Below are positions 32,869-42,138 of a stretch of DNA of 44,681 nucleotides, one piece after another. The DNA lies in the NCBI GenBank assembly GCA_020850945.1, contig JADZDR010000092.1:1-44681 (forward strand), written 5' to 3'. The notes under the pieces are model-generated. The model made no database searches, had not been told where the DNA came from, and saw nothing but the letters and a program-made list of their open reading frames with translations. A program made the translations under genes and the position numbers. This DNA is from Acidimicrobiia bacterium (GTDB taxonomy: Bacteria; Actinomycetota; Acidimicrobiia; UBA2766). Numbering within the stretch: the stretch's first letter is position 1; each line of letters begins with the position of its first letter.

Positions 32869-32892
32869 CGACGTTTGACATAGCGGATCCCG

Positions 32893-35658
32893 TCACAGCA
32901 TGCCCTCCTGCGCGAGACGACAAATCTCGGGCCAGGCGATAACGAGTGCGTTATACGCTTGCGCTTCCTCTGAACGTCCCTTGCGGTCGCAGATCACGTA
33001 GAGCCGATAGGCGAGCTCCTTGGCTACCTCGCCCAAACCGCCGATGCGGGCGGCGAGGTCAGACGCCGCCCGCTCCCCTCCGACTTCGAGCGCGCGTATC
33101 AGGTGTTGCGTGACCTCCCATATGGGCAGGCGATCGTCGGTTCCCGGATCCCAAACCTCGGGGAGCTCATTCCGGTGAAGCAGACGCACGCTCCCCTTGC
33201 CGGACCGGACGATCCCGGCACGCGCCAAGCCGTCGACGGCCGTGTTCTTGGCCCGCGCGAGGTTGTCGGCGTCGCCGAAGGAGCCCTCTGCCAGACCATG
33301 CTGCTCGAACCAGGCGATCGCCCAACGCGTGTCCGAGTCGAACTCACTCTCTTGCTCGGCCAGGATCTCGTCCAACACCTGGTTGATGAGAACCAGCGCT
33401 GTGCGTACGGGCATGCGCGAGCCGTCGGGCTCCAGCACCCTGGCATACCTGGAGAAGACGGCCATCCCCGGACCTATCGAAGCCTGTGCGAGATCAACCG
33501 GAGCAACACTGCCCTCCTGAAGCCTTCTTAAGGCACCCGGCAACTCCGATTTCAACTCCGCCAGGAAGTCCCGGCGAGTGGCGATGGGTGCGTCCTCTGG
33601 ACGCAGACGGCACGCAAGGACGATCGAAGACGCCAGAGCGTTCGTACCGCTTGCCGTAGGTCGGTTGGACAGCTCACTGCGCATCGGCCACGTCGCCGTG
33701 ACACAGAAGCCCGCGGCCAGCAAACCTTCTAGCATCGTGTCCCAACCCGTCGACGCCACGCTCCCGTTGGCCCCGTCGGTCTCGGCCTGCTTGAACGCAT
33801 AGAAGAGCGTGAGCGGGAACGACGGGTCCTGCACCTCGCGCATGGACTCGAACGCCTTGCGCAGACCCGACTCGAAATGCTGCTCGGCCTCCCTCTTCCC
33901 CCCGTGGCGGTAGGGACTCGCGATCAGCTCCTGAGCCTTGGGAGTCAGGACGGTGCTGAAGAGGTCCGGGTACACGTCCTTGAGCGTGCGTCTGACCCAC
34001 ACGTAGAAGAAGTCCGACAGATCGGCGTACCCGATGTTGTCGTAGTAGGGCGGATCCGTCGCCACGACGGCTCTTGGTCCCGCCACGGCGGACGCATCCA
34101 GTTGGTTTACAACGCCCATTTGAGTGGCAGGCACACGTTCGACGGCCTTCGCGACCCAGTCAACACAGAAGGCCCAGTTCCCTGAGGAGTCGCTGAAGGG
34201 ATTGCTTTCGGCGAAATCCCACACCATCGGTATCGCCTGTCTGGCAAAGGTGTTCCGTGCCCCCTCCATCTTGACGCTGGAATCCCAACTGCAGATGGAC
34301 GAGTGGCGATCAGCGAGCTTGTCGACTGCCAGGCCGAGGTAGGTCACCACAGCATCGGCATACGCCAGAGCACCCATGCCATCCACGACGAGAGGAGTGG
34401 TGTCGTCCGTCATTCCGGCGGCGACGGCGTCCTTGTGGACCTGCTCGCGGACCTCGTGGACGAGATCGCTGAACGTCGTAAGCGCCACGAGCTGCCGATC
34501 GGTGAACAGGTCGCCCCACCCAGTCAGGCCGTATCCGTAGCACGTGCCGCCCGTCAGTCGTGCGGGAACGTCACCGTCTGGCCGCCAGCTGGGTTCGGCC
34601 AAGGCGGCGGCTTCCGCCTGCGAGCTGGTCGCGGGCAGGTAGACACGCTGCCTCACGCCCTCGGCGACGACCGCAACCAGTTGAGCGTCCATACGCCCAT
34701 GCATGCCTTCGCTCTTCACGTGGGCATCGTCGGCCGTCTGCCCGCATGCCAGACATCGGAAGTTCGCACCCCTGCCGATCTTGGGAGGAGGCGGTGGGTC
34801 TCCCGCGCCTGTCCGGGTCTTGAACCTCACGGTCATCGACTCATCGTCCACATGTGGTTCGATCCATGTCCTCCTGTCCTTCTTCTTGGAGAGCCAGAAC
34901 GTCGAGATGAGCGGCATCGTGGCACCGCACGCCGGGTTGGGACAGGTGACCGTCCTCGCCCAGATCCAGGCGACGACTGTTGCCTCGCCGCCGCCTTGGT
35001 CTTCGGGAAGCTCCACCTTGGGATAGAGGTGTCCGATCCGCTCCCATGCCTTGTCGCGCATCCATTGGCCGTACCATCTAACGTCCTCGGCGAGGCCCCG
35101 GGTCCCAGTCCATGTGGCGCCCAGCGCGCGCCCCGGATGCACAGCAGCAGCACCAGCAAAGCGCGGAGGGACCTCGATGAGCGCCTTCGTGATCAGGACG
35201 GGGACAGGGTTGAGGTCCGACGCGTGCGCTTCCAAGCCGAGGCGCTGCGCCTCCAGCGGTATCGACCCGCCGCCGCAGAAGGGGTCGAGGATCGCCGGCG
35301 GTTCCCCGTCACAGGAGGCGAGGATCTCCGCACGCGCATCTGCCAGTACAAAGGGATCGTTCGAGCTCTCCCAGGGAACAAGTCGCTCGATGATCTCGAA
35401 GAGCCGCTGACGTTCCTTCGCCTGCGCCTCCTCGTCCGGGAAGCGATCCGGATGCGAAGACGGGTCGTCGACGAGCTGGGCGAACAGAACAGCCCGGCAG
35501 GCCGCGAGCGGACGCCGTGCCCACCACAGATGCAGCGTCGAGGGGTGTCCGTGCCGGATTGACTTCTCCCGCGCAGCCTCGCGATTGATCGCCTCGAGCG
35601 GCAGCGCCACCTCGATCAGCTTCTTCCTTGCCGAAGCTTCAGGGGTTATGGAGCTCAC
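32893..35658 (-). CDS. DUF1156 adenine-specific DNA methyltransferase
   Basis: 921 residues from GTG 35658; the RBS is weak (AAAAGA in an AT-rich spacer of 33 bases). The N-terminal DUF1156 segment (10-60) has KSIRHGHPSTLHLWWARRP. SAM motif I is ILDPFCGGGSIPLEA (123-137, DPFCGGG at 125-131) and the catalytic motif IV is TDPPYYD (534-540). Between them lies a four-cysteine zinc ribbon (C239, C244, C302, C305). The C-terminal 200 residues are helical. Known: these are large adenine-N6 methylases found beside DUF499 ATPases and helicases in defence islands. Likely role: marking host DNA as self. The recognition sequence is unknown, and no separate restriction endonuclease gene is present apart from the nuclease-like domain on the helicase. 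Confidence 0.85.
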   Translation of the reverse strand: MSSITPEASARKKLIEVALPLEAINREAAREKSIRHGHPSTLHLWWARRPLAACRAVLFAQLVDDPSSHPDRFPDEEAQAKERQRLFEIIERLVPWESSNDPFVLADARAEILASCDGEPPAILDPFCGGGSIPLEAQRLGLEAHASDLNPVPVLITKALIEVPPRFAGAAAVHPGRALGATWTGTRGLAEDVRWYGQWMRDKAWERIGHLYPKVELPEDQGGGEATVVAWIWARTVTCPNPACGATMPLISTFWLSKKKDRRTWIEPHVDDESMTVRFKTRTGAGDPPPPPKIGRGANFRCLACGQTADDAHVKSEGMHGRMDAQLVAVVAEGVRQRVYLPATSSQAEAAALAEPSWRPDGDVPARLTGGTCYGYGLTGWGDLFTDRQLVALTTFSDLVHEVREQVHKDAVAAGMTDDTTPLVVDGMGALAYADAVVTYLGLAVDKLADRHSSICSWDSSVKMEGARNTFARQAIPMVWDFAESNPFSDSSGNWAFCVDWVAKAVERVPATQMGVVNQLDASAVAGPRAVVATDPPYYDNIGYADLSDFFYVWVRRTLKDVYPDLFSTVLTPKAQELIASPYRHGGKREAEQHFESGLRKAFESMREVQDPSFPLTLFYAFKQAETDGANGSVASTGWDTMLEGLLAAGFCVTATWPMRSELSNRPTASGTNALASSIVLACRLRPEDAPIATRRDFLAELKSELPGALRRLQEGSVAPVDLAQASIGPGMAVFSRYARVLEPDGSRMPVRTALVLINQVLDEILAEQESEFDSDTRWAIAWFEQHGLAEGSFGDADNLARAKNTAVDGLARAGIVRSGKGSVRLLHRNELPEVWDPGTDDRLPIWEVTQHLIRALEVGGERAASDLAARIGGLGEVAKELAYRLYVICDRKGRSEEAQAYNALVIAWPEICRLAQEGML

Positions 35659-35691
35659 TTTTGGATCTTTTCAAATAGCATTGGGAAACGC

Positions 35692-37383
35692 TCATAGCTT
35701 TGGGCTTCGTTCATAACGGGCACCTCGCTTTTCCCCCACCAGGCCCAGATCACCCCGCTCGGTGAGCCGTTTCAGGACGCGGCGCGCCTGTTCGGGCTTC
35801 ACTCGACACAACTCAGCGGCTTGACCGCGTGTGATCGAACCGTACGCTTCGACATACTGAAGGATCATCTGTTCCTGTTGGATGGCGTCGAAGCCGCGTC
35901 CTCGGACGTAGCCTGATCCTTCGCCGATAGCTTCGTACAATGCCGGTGCGAGCATCCAGACGCGCCCCTTCCTTTCACCGCGCGCTTCCAGAAGGCCGGC
36001 GTCGACCATTCGGTTCAGGACCCCCCTCACCGAACCCGTGTCCTCCTGCAGCAGCGTCGCTGCTTCGGCCGTGGTGATGCGCCTTTCGTGCGCGAGCTCG
36101 TTCAAGACGAGTAGCTGCTCAAATCCCATTTGGCGTCCGGCTTCGGACTCCTCGGTCAGAAACCGTACGAGGGCCAGGTTCGCGGGACCTCCCGGGATGA
36201 CGACCGTGACATGCTCGCGGGTCGAGCGGTGATAGTCGGGGAGAGCCCGGCCGTATCGGGCTTGCCCGCCGAAGATCAGGTTGACACCTCGACCCGTGCG
36301 TTCGACGAGGCCAGCGCGCTTGAACGCGTCGGCGAGCAAGGGGTTGCGCGGCGTCGGGGGCGCTACGAGCAGGTTGCCGGGATCGAGGCCGGGCATGAAC
36401 CCTCCCGGGTTGGAGATCTCCACACGGTCCGCATACCACTGCACGTGAACCGATCCGAGCTTCGTGAAGTCGCGGTGCACGAGGGCGTTCATCGTCGCCT
36501 CCCGTAGCGACGCTTCTGGGTAGGCCGGGACGGCGACCCGCAGCAGCCCCACTTGTAGTTCATCCTGGGTATTCCGTGCTCGAAACCGGCTCAGGAGTTC
36601 GTCAGCGACTCGGAGGAGCGGCCAGCAGAAGAAGTCGTTCACTTCTGCAGTGAGATCGGGGCGCAACGCCTGGAAGGCCACCTCGTGTGTCGGGATGTGC
36701 TTCGCAAGCGCTGCCTCCGAGCCAAAGAGGAGCAACGCGCCAGCACGTATTGCAGGGTCGCGTCGTGTACCGCTGACACATCCCAATGCCACGGCGATGT
36801 CGAAGTCGGACAACTCGAGTAGGGAGGGATCACCACGCCCTTCGGTCTCCCGTACCAATCGGCGAATGCGGTCGAATTCGAGCGGATCGAGATCTGTGAA
36901 CTCGGCCTCGGGGACGTCGAGGGCGGCGAAGTCCCGTGCCCCCCGGTCGATCTCTGCAGCCAACAGCTCAGCGGAGTGCATCGGGGCGCACTCCGGACGC
37001 CCATCACTCCCGATCGCACGCCGGACATACTTGCCGTCTGTCGTTCCGACGAGCCGGCCGCCAGCCGGCACCGTTACGGCAACGACGTCAACGTCATCGA
37101 CGTCGACAACTGTGACCTCCGTCCGCACGGGTGGCTGCGTTCGAGCCGCGATCAGCGCTGCGAGGCGGCTTGGGTCCGTGCGCTCACCGTGCCGGCGTCT
37201 GGCGCCGGTGATCTCACCGTCGTCCTCGATTCCGACAAGAATCGTGCCGCCTTCGGCGTTGGCGAGACACACGACGGCATGGACAAGCTCACCATCAGAC
37301 AGCGCAGCGCTGGTCTCTCCCTTGAGTTCGACCGTGAACTGCTCACCTGATGCCGCCAAGCGCTTGACTTCCCGGGCATCCAT
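35692..37383 (-). CDS. AlbA_2/Schlafen-like protein with HATPase_c_4 domain (copy 1)
   Basis: 563 residues from ATG 37383, chosen because AGGGAG precedes it and it starts 28 bases after the helicase stop; the frame is open 27 codons further up but would overlap that gene. AlbA_2 at about 10-125: FTVELKGE (16-23) and ANAEGGTILVGIEDDGEI (41-58). HATPase_c_4 at about 290-370: SLREATMNALVHRDF (292-306), NPGGF (325-329), PRNPLLADAF (345-354) and RTGRGVNLIF (362-371). Two winged-helix modules follow (about 415-560): ITTAEAATLLQEDTGSVRGVL and ITRGQAAELCRVKPEQARRVL. It is embedded between the helicase and methylase genes, so it is part of this defence operon. It could be its transcriptional switch or a nucleic-acid-cleaving component. 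It is a distant homologue of the gene at 27127-28860. Confidence 0.8.
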   Translation of the reverse strand: MDAREVKRLAASGEQFTVELKGETSAALSDGELVHAVVCLANAEGGTILVGIEDDGEITGARRRHGERTDPSRLAALIAARTQPPVRTEVTVVDVDDVDVVAVTVPAGGRLVGTTDGKYVRRAIGSDGRPECAPMHSAELLAAEIDRGARDFAALDVPEAEFTDLDPLEFDRIRRLVRETEGRGDPSLLELSDFDIAVALGCVSGTRRDPAIRAGALLLFGSEAALAKHIPTHEVAFQALRPDLTAEVNDFFCWPLLRVADELLSRFRARNTQDELQVGLLRVAVPAYPEASLREATMNALVHRDFTKLGSVHVQWYADRVEISNPGGFMPGLDPGNLLVAPPTPRNPLLADAFKRAGLVERTGRGVNLIFGGQARYGRALPDYHRSTREHVTVVIPGGPANLALVRFLTEESEAGRQMGFEQLLVLNELAHERRITTAEAATLLQEDTGSVRGVLNRMVDAGLLEARGERKGRVWMLAPALYEAIGEGSGYVRGRGFDAIQQEQMILQYVEAYGSITRGQAAELCRVKPEQARRVLKRLTERGDLGLVGEKRGARYERSPKL

Positions 37384-37411
37384 CAGCAGAACTCCCTGGC
37401 GGCATCGGCCA

Positions 37412-40400
37412 TCACATGGGCTCCCGTCCGCGTGCCCAGTATGTCTGCCAGGGGCAGTCGACACGTGTGATGTCGAAGGCGACGTTCTCGTTTCCGAAGG
37501 GTTGGGTGAGGTACCGGAGTGTGGTCGTGTCGTCTGGGGCGACCTCGACGAGGGCGAGGCGGTAGTCGTCGCCGCTGTTGAAAGCGTGCAGGAGCTCGTT
37601 CTTTGTGATGGTGAAGCTAGGTGCGCCTGTCACGCGTCCTTTCACCTCGATGACGACGAGACCGCCGGACTTGGGATCGCGACTGCTGATGTCGAACCCG
37701 GGGTGGTTGTGCGGCTTCTCCTCGGGGTCTCGGCCGAGATGGCGCTCGGCGGCGAGGACGGCGTCAACGGCGAGCCGCTCGATCCTCTGCGTTTCCTTCG
37801 CTCTCGCGGCGATCTCGTCTGCGGGAAGAGGTGATGGCTCCAGGAGCGAGGCGGAAACGACAAGTGCGGCCCCGACGACCACGGGCGCCTGTGGGTGGAG
37901 CTGTCGTTCCTCTTCGAGCTCGAGGGTGCGCCGCTGTAGTCGCGCCTGCAGGTCGTCGGCGCGTTGGCGAGCCTTGCCGGAGTTGAGCCGGGGCTTCTTG
38001 CCGGCAAGCTCCTGCTCTTTGAGTTCCGCCGCCCTGTGGTCCCAGTACGTGATCTCCCGGGTGAGTCTGTCCGTGACGGCTTTCAGTGTCTTGTCGACAC
38101 GGTCGATCGTGCGTCTTCGGACTTCCCCGAGATGCTGCGGCACGACGTCGGAGACCGCGAAGTCCAAACCGATGCGCTCGGGTTCAGCAGACCTGAGCCA
38201 GTCGAGATCGAGATCGCCCAACCGCGGTCGCTCCTCGTCGGTCGGCGGCCGATAGTCGAGGAACGGGGCGTATCCGGCATCTCGCGTCTTGCCGTCTTGC
38301 GTGACTTCGACGAACTGGTAGCGCCGCGAGACGACCCGGCGGTTGCCGTGCGCGTCGGTGCGGGCGTCCGTGATCGAGTGCTCGAGATAGACGAGCAGTC
38401 TCGGTGTCGGGTCGACGTCGGGTCTGTCGTCGACGAGCACCGCGCCATGACGCAGCAGCGAGCCGTACCGCTCCAGAAGAACGTCTACGGTCACGTCGAG
38501 GAGTGGGTGGCCGGGGCAGAGGAACTCGGCCTGAACGTGTCCCGTCGGGGCAAGGTGCTCCTTCTCGAAGGCGACGCGCTCGTAGCGGCGCAGCAGGGGC
38601 GCGCCTACGCCGATCTCACGGTCACGGCTTCTCAGGTCGGCAGGCACGTAGGTGATCTCGAAACGACCCGGTTCACGCTCGACGATCCGCCCGCCGAGTT
38701 GCCTGAAGGCCTTGAGGAAGAACGCCCGAACGTAGTGCGGCTGAAGCTTCCTGGCGGCGGCCTCGGCCATGGCCACGCGGACTTCCTCGACATCCGTCGG
38801 TGTCATGACATCGGTGATGACGGCCCTCTCGTCGAGGACCTCCTTCAGGCCCTCGCCCGCGTTGTGATCGACAATGAGCTCGAGTTGCTTCTTCGTGACG
38901 GGGTCGTCGCTGTAGCGGATTGCCTTGATGAGCAGGTGGCGCAGGGACTCATCCGCGAAGGTTTCCCCGAGGACGTCGAAGACCTGGTCACCGAGTGCTT
39001 GACGCATGGAGTCGAGCTTCTCGAAGAGACGATGGAACACGTGTCCCTCGCGGGTCTCGTGTGCCACGAGGTTCCAGAGGTGACACACCTCGTTCTGGCC
39101 GATGCGGTGGATGCGTCCGAAGCGCTGCTCGATCCTGTTCGGGTTCCAGGGGAGGTCGTAGTTGACCATGAGGTGTGCCCGTTGCAGGTTCACGCCCTCG
39201 CCCGCTGCATCGGTTGCTACGAGGATGGACGTGTCCTTGTCGACTGTGAAGGCCCCTTGGATCTTGCGGCGCTCCTCCCGCTTCGTCCCGCCGTGGATCA
39301 TTACGACGGCGTCGTCTCGGCCGATCAGGTTCCTGAGCCGGCCGGCGAGATAGTGGAGCGTGTCCCTGTGCTCGGTGAAGATGATGAGCTTGCGGCGGTT
39401 GCCGTGGGCGTCGAACATCTCCTGCTGCTCCTGGAGCAGACCGGCGAGCTCCTCCCACTTGCGGTCGCGGCCGCTCGCCCGCACCTTGGCGGCCAGGGAC
39501 TCGAGCTCGGTGAGGGCGGAGATCTCGGCTTCGAGCTCGGCGATCGTCTGAGCCGCTGACGCTTCGTCGATGAGCGCGTCGCCGATCTCCTCGGCTTCGG
39601 CATCGGGGACGTCCTCGAGGTCGGTCTCGAAGTCCTCCTCGTCGAGCCCTGCCGCGGCAGCAGGCAAGGCGGTCTCGAGGGCTGCGTCCTTGGCCCGCTT
39701 TGCGAGCTTCTCCTCGCGGAGGCGGTCCTCGAGTCTCTTCCGGCGCCGTTTCAGAGACTGATAGATGGCCTCGGGACTCGACGCGAGCCGCCGTTGCAGC
39801 AGCGTCAGGGCGAAACCTACGACGCTGCGGCGGCTGCCCTGGCCGTCGGCGAGGCGGTCGGCACGGTTCATCTCCTCCCGGACGTACTCCGTCACGCGCT
39901 CGTACAGGATCGCCTCTTCGTCGCTCAGCGTGTACGTGACGGAGTAGGCCCGCCTCTCCGGGAACAGGCGAGTACCGTCGAAGCGGAGCAGGTTCTCCTT
40001 CACGAGACGGCGCATGATCCCCATCGTGTCGACGGTGTGGACCCCGTCGGAAGCCCTCGGCCGGCCCTCGAACCGGTCCGAGTCGATGAGCGACAGGAAG
40101 AGCTGGAAGTCCTCGTCCTTGCCCGAGTGTGGGGTCGCCGTCATGAGGAGGAGATGGCGTGTCAGCCCGCCGAGGAGCCTGCCGAGCTTGAACCGCTTCG
40201 TCTCGGTGACCTCGATGCCGTACCCGTGGGCTGCCATCTTGTGCGCCTCGTCGACGACGACGAGGTCGAAGTCGCACTGGGCGAGCTTGGCCTGGGCCTC
40301 GTCGTTGCGTGACAGGGCGTCGAGACGGGCGATCAGGCGAGGCTTCTCCAAGAACGGGTTCCCGGTGCGGGACGCCTCGAACGTCTCTCTGGTAGCGATG

Positions 40401-40963
40401 TCGAAGTGGATGCCGAACTTGTCCCACATCTCGTCCTGCCACTGCTCGACGAGACTTCCCGGCGCGACGATGAGGCAGCGCTGCACGTCACCCCTGACCA
40501 TGAGCTCCTTCAGGAGGAGCCCGGCCATGATCGTCTTGCCCGCTCCCGGGTCGTCGGCGAGGAGGTAGCGGAGCGGATGGTGCGGCAGCATCTCCACGTA
40601 CACCGCCTCGATCTGGTGCGGCAGCGGCTCCAGGTTCGACGTCGTCACCGCCAGGTACGGGTCGAACAGGTAGGCGAGATTGATGCGACGTGCCTCGCTC
40701 ACGAGCATGAACAGCGTGCCGTCGGCATCGAACGCCCACGACGGGCCCGACTCCTCCAGCGACAGGGCGGGTTCGCTGTCCCGGTAGAGGAGGGTGTGAT
40801 CGGAGCGACCCGAGTCGTCCTTGTAATGGAGAGTGATCGCCGCCTGCCCATGCCACTCCACCTGCACGACCGTCACCGGCCCAGAAGGCACGATCCCCGA
40901 CACCCGGGCGCCCGGCGTCAGATACTCCAGCCGCACCGCTGTGATTGTGTCCTCTGACTCCAC
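37412..40963 (-). CDS. SNF2/SF2 helicase with C-terminal DUF3883 nuclease-like domain
   Basis: 1183 residues from GTG 40963, selected because the family-typical opening (TAVRLEYLTPGARVSGI) begins there and GGAGGG is just upstream; the frame is open further but reads as non-coding. Helicase motifs: Walker A ADDPGAGKT (136-144), DEAH at 238-241, TATPHSGK soon after, and motif VI QRFGRIHRIGQ ending at 623. A charged coiled-coil insertion lies at about 400-460. The C-terminal DUF3883 has GFDISSRD (D1091) and VVIEVKGR (E1106, K1108), a PD-(D/E)xK-like triad. Such helicases head DISARM-like and DUF1156/DUF499 defence loci. Likely role: translocation on unmethylated incoming DNA, with DUF3883 cutting or binding. 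First gene of the leftward operon. Confidence 0.87.
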   Translation of the reverse strand: MESEDTITAVRLEYLTPGARVSGIVPSGPVTVVQVEWHGQAAITLHYKDDSGRSDHTLLYRDSEPALSLEESGPSWAFDADGTLFMLVSEARRINLAYLFDPYLAVTTSNLEPLPHQIEAVYVEMLPHHPLRYLLADDPGAGKTIMAGLLLKELMVRGDVQRCLIVAPGSLVEQWQDEMWDKFGIHFDIATRETFEASRTGNPFLEKPRLIARLDALSRNDEAQAKLAQCDFDLVVVDEAHKMAAHGYGIEVTETKRFKLGRLLGGLTRHLLLMTATPHSGKDEDFQLFLSLIDSDRFEGRPRASDGVHTVDTMGIMRRLVKENLLRFDGTRLFPERRAYSVTYTLSDEEAILYERVTEYVREEMNRADRLADGQGSRRSVVGFALTLLQRRLASSPEAIYQSLKRRRKRLEDRLREEKLAKRAKDAALETALPAAAAGLDEEDFETDLEDVPDAEAEEIGDALIDEASAAQTIAELEAEISALTELESLAAKVRASGRDRKWEELAGLLQEQQEMFDAHGNRRKLIIFTEHRDTLHYLAGRLRNLIGRDDAVVMIHGGTKREERRKIQGAFTVDKDTSILVATDAAGEGVNLQRAHLMVNYDLPWNPNRIEQRFGRIHRIGQNEVCHLWNLVAHETREGHVFHRLFEKLDSMRQALGDQVFDVLGETFADESLRHLLIKAIRYSDDPVTKKQLELIVDHNAGEGLKEVLDERAVITDVMTPTDVEEVRVAMAEAAARKLQPHYVRAFFLKAFRQLGGRIVEREPGRFEITYVPADLRSRDREIGVGAPLLRRYERVAFEKEHLAPTGHVQAEFLCPGHPLLDVTVDVLLERYGSLLRHGAVLVDDRPDVDPTPRLLVYLEHSITDARTDAHGNRRVVSRRYQFVEVTQDGKTRDAGYAPFLDYRPPTDEERPRLGDLDLDWLRSAEPERIGLDFAVSDVVPQHLGEVRRRTIDRVDKTLKAVTDRLTREITYWDHRAAELKEQELAGKKPRLNSGKARQRADDLQARLQRRTLELEEERQLHPQAPVVVGAALVVSASLLEPSPLPADEIAARAKETQRIERLAVDAVLAAERHLGRDPEEKPHNHPGFDISSRDPKSGGLVVIEVKGRVTGAPSFTITKNELLHAFNSGDDYRLALVEVAPDDTTTLRYLTQPFGNENVAFDITRVDCPWQTYWARGREPM

Positions 40964-41128
40964 GGCCCTCCGCAGATGCCCGCCGTCGCATCCTCCCTGC
41001 GTCTTGCCGAATCTACCCGCCGCCTGGGACAGTCGCCCCGCCCGTACACACGTCGGATGTGCCCGGGGGTCGCGGGTTGGCGTCCCCAGATGTCGGGGTC
41101 GGTATCTGCACCTCATGTAGCGTGCTCG
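40964..41128. promoter_or_regulatory. Divergent promoter region of the defence operon
   Basis: These 165 bases separate the helicase gene (leftward) from a rightward gene and must carry the main promoter of the 16-kb defence operon. A CCCC-agatgtc-GGGG inverted repeat is at about 41084-41098, and a Gly-tract palindrome (GCCCGGGGG) at 41061. No -35/-10 pair is convincing on either strand. Confidence 0.3.
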
Positions 41129-42085
41129 GTGTACGGCGGTGTCATCGCCGTCGATGACGAACACCGAGTGACGAGCGTGGAAGAAATAGCGGAGCTGCAA
41201 GCTGTCCTCGACGGTTTCCAGCGCAACCTCGACAGCCAATCGCGGGAGTATGGCTGGGGTCCGACAGCGGATTCGCGCGCCTACCGAGAAGGTTGGGACG
41301 GTGACGAGCCACTGCAAGCGATTGTCAGGATGTCCTACGAGCTGGCCGGTATCTCGTTGCTGTCGGCCACACAGCACCTGGCGGCGATCTCACGGATCCT
41401 TGCCACGAGCCAAGATGACCAACTCCTCTATCCCATCTACACGCTCGCTCGCGGCGCGATCGAGGCGGCAGCATCGGCGTATTGGCTGCTTGCTCCCGAC
41501 GAACCAGGTGAACGCGCGCGCCGAGGACTTGCTGCGCGTCTGAAGGGCCTTGACCATCAGATGCAGGCCGTGGGCCACCTCAAGGACCACCCAGATGACC
41601 CCACCCAGGCCGCGACTGCACACCTCGCCGACCGAAGGACCCAGGTCGCCCAGGCAGCAGCGGCGATCGGCGAGGAACTGCATCCCTCCGCGTTCGCACT
41701 GAAAGGCAGAGCCGGATACCCGCGACTGCGAGACCTCGTCACCGCGCTCTACCGGGACTACGAGCAGTTCTTTCCGAACATTGGGCCTCTGCTCTATGCC
41801 TTCTTCTCTGAACGAGCGCATGGGTATCCGTCCGCGCTCGGCGGGATGCTTGTCCCTGTGACTGACGCCGACGAGTTCGGGACCCAACTCGCTCAAGCGG
41901 CCGCAGACATCGGAGAGGTCGCCTTCGCGTGCAACGTCGCTGCAACGGGAGTCGCCGTGGCGGCCGAGAGACGAGTCGAGCTGTTCGGCTGGAACTTGAC
42001 GCTGTGGCGACAATGGCGCCAACACGCGAACAAGAAGCTCTTGGAGGCTTCCGGTTTCTTCGACGGTCATGCCAGGGACGGGTAG
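41129..42085 (+). CDS. Hypothetical alpha-helical protein beside the defence operon
   Basis: About 318 residues. The start is uncertain: GTG 41129 is listed because TAGCGT lies five bases before it, which would suit a leaderless message, but GTG 41168 is as likely; neither has a Shine-Dalgarno. The protein is helical and soluble, with ISLLSATQHLAAISRIL, LYPIYTLARGAIEAAASAYWLL and a following ERARRGLAARL. The pattern L-x-R-[AG]-x-[IL]-E-[AT]-A-x-x-x-x-W-L-L recurs in uncharacterised HEPN-like proteins of bacterial accessory regions, often next to defence genes. No catalytic motif can be assigned. It is transcribed away from the helicase, so it could be an accessory toxin or immunity factor, or unrelated. 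Confidence 0.6.
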   Translation: MYGGVIAVDDEHRVTSVEEIAELQAVLDGFQRNLDSQSREYGWGPTADSRAYREGWDGDEPLQAIVRMSYELAGISLLSATQHLAAISRILATSQDDQLLYPIYTLARGAIEAAASAYWLLAPDEPGERARRGLAARLKGLDHQMQAVGHLKDHPDDPTQAATAHLADRRTQVAQAAAAIGEELHPSAFALKGRAGYPRLRDLVTALYRDYEQFFPNIGPLLYAFFSERAHGYPSALGGMLVPVTDADEFGTQLAQAAADIGEVAFACNVAATGVAVAAERRVELFGWNLTLWRQWRQHANKKLLEASGFFDGHARDG

Positions 42086-42138
42086 CGTCACCCCAGTCCC
42101 GTCTCTGAGACGTCTGAGCCGCGCCCGTAGGGGAACAT

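Noticed and set aside
35692-37464. Upstream start (37464) for the AlbA_2 gene
   Set aside because: The extra 27 codons would overlap the helicase end and have irregular composition, whereas ATG 37383 has a good RBS.
37964-39559. A 531-codon plus-strand frame inside the helicase gene
   Set aside because: Lies opposite helicase motif VI and the region after it; composition is that of a shadow frame.
40976-41377. N-terminal extension of the helicase frame to 41377
   Set aside because: Codons upstream of 40963 lose the local bias and read into the divergent gene; the family-typical opening begins at about residue 7 from GTG 40963.
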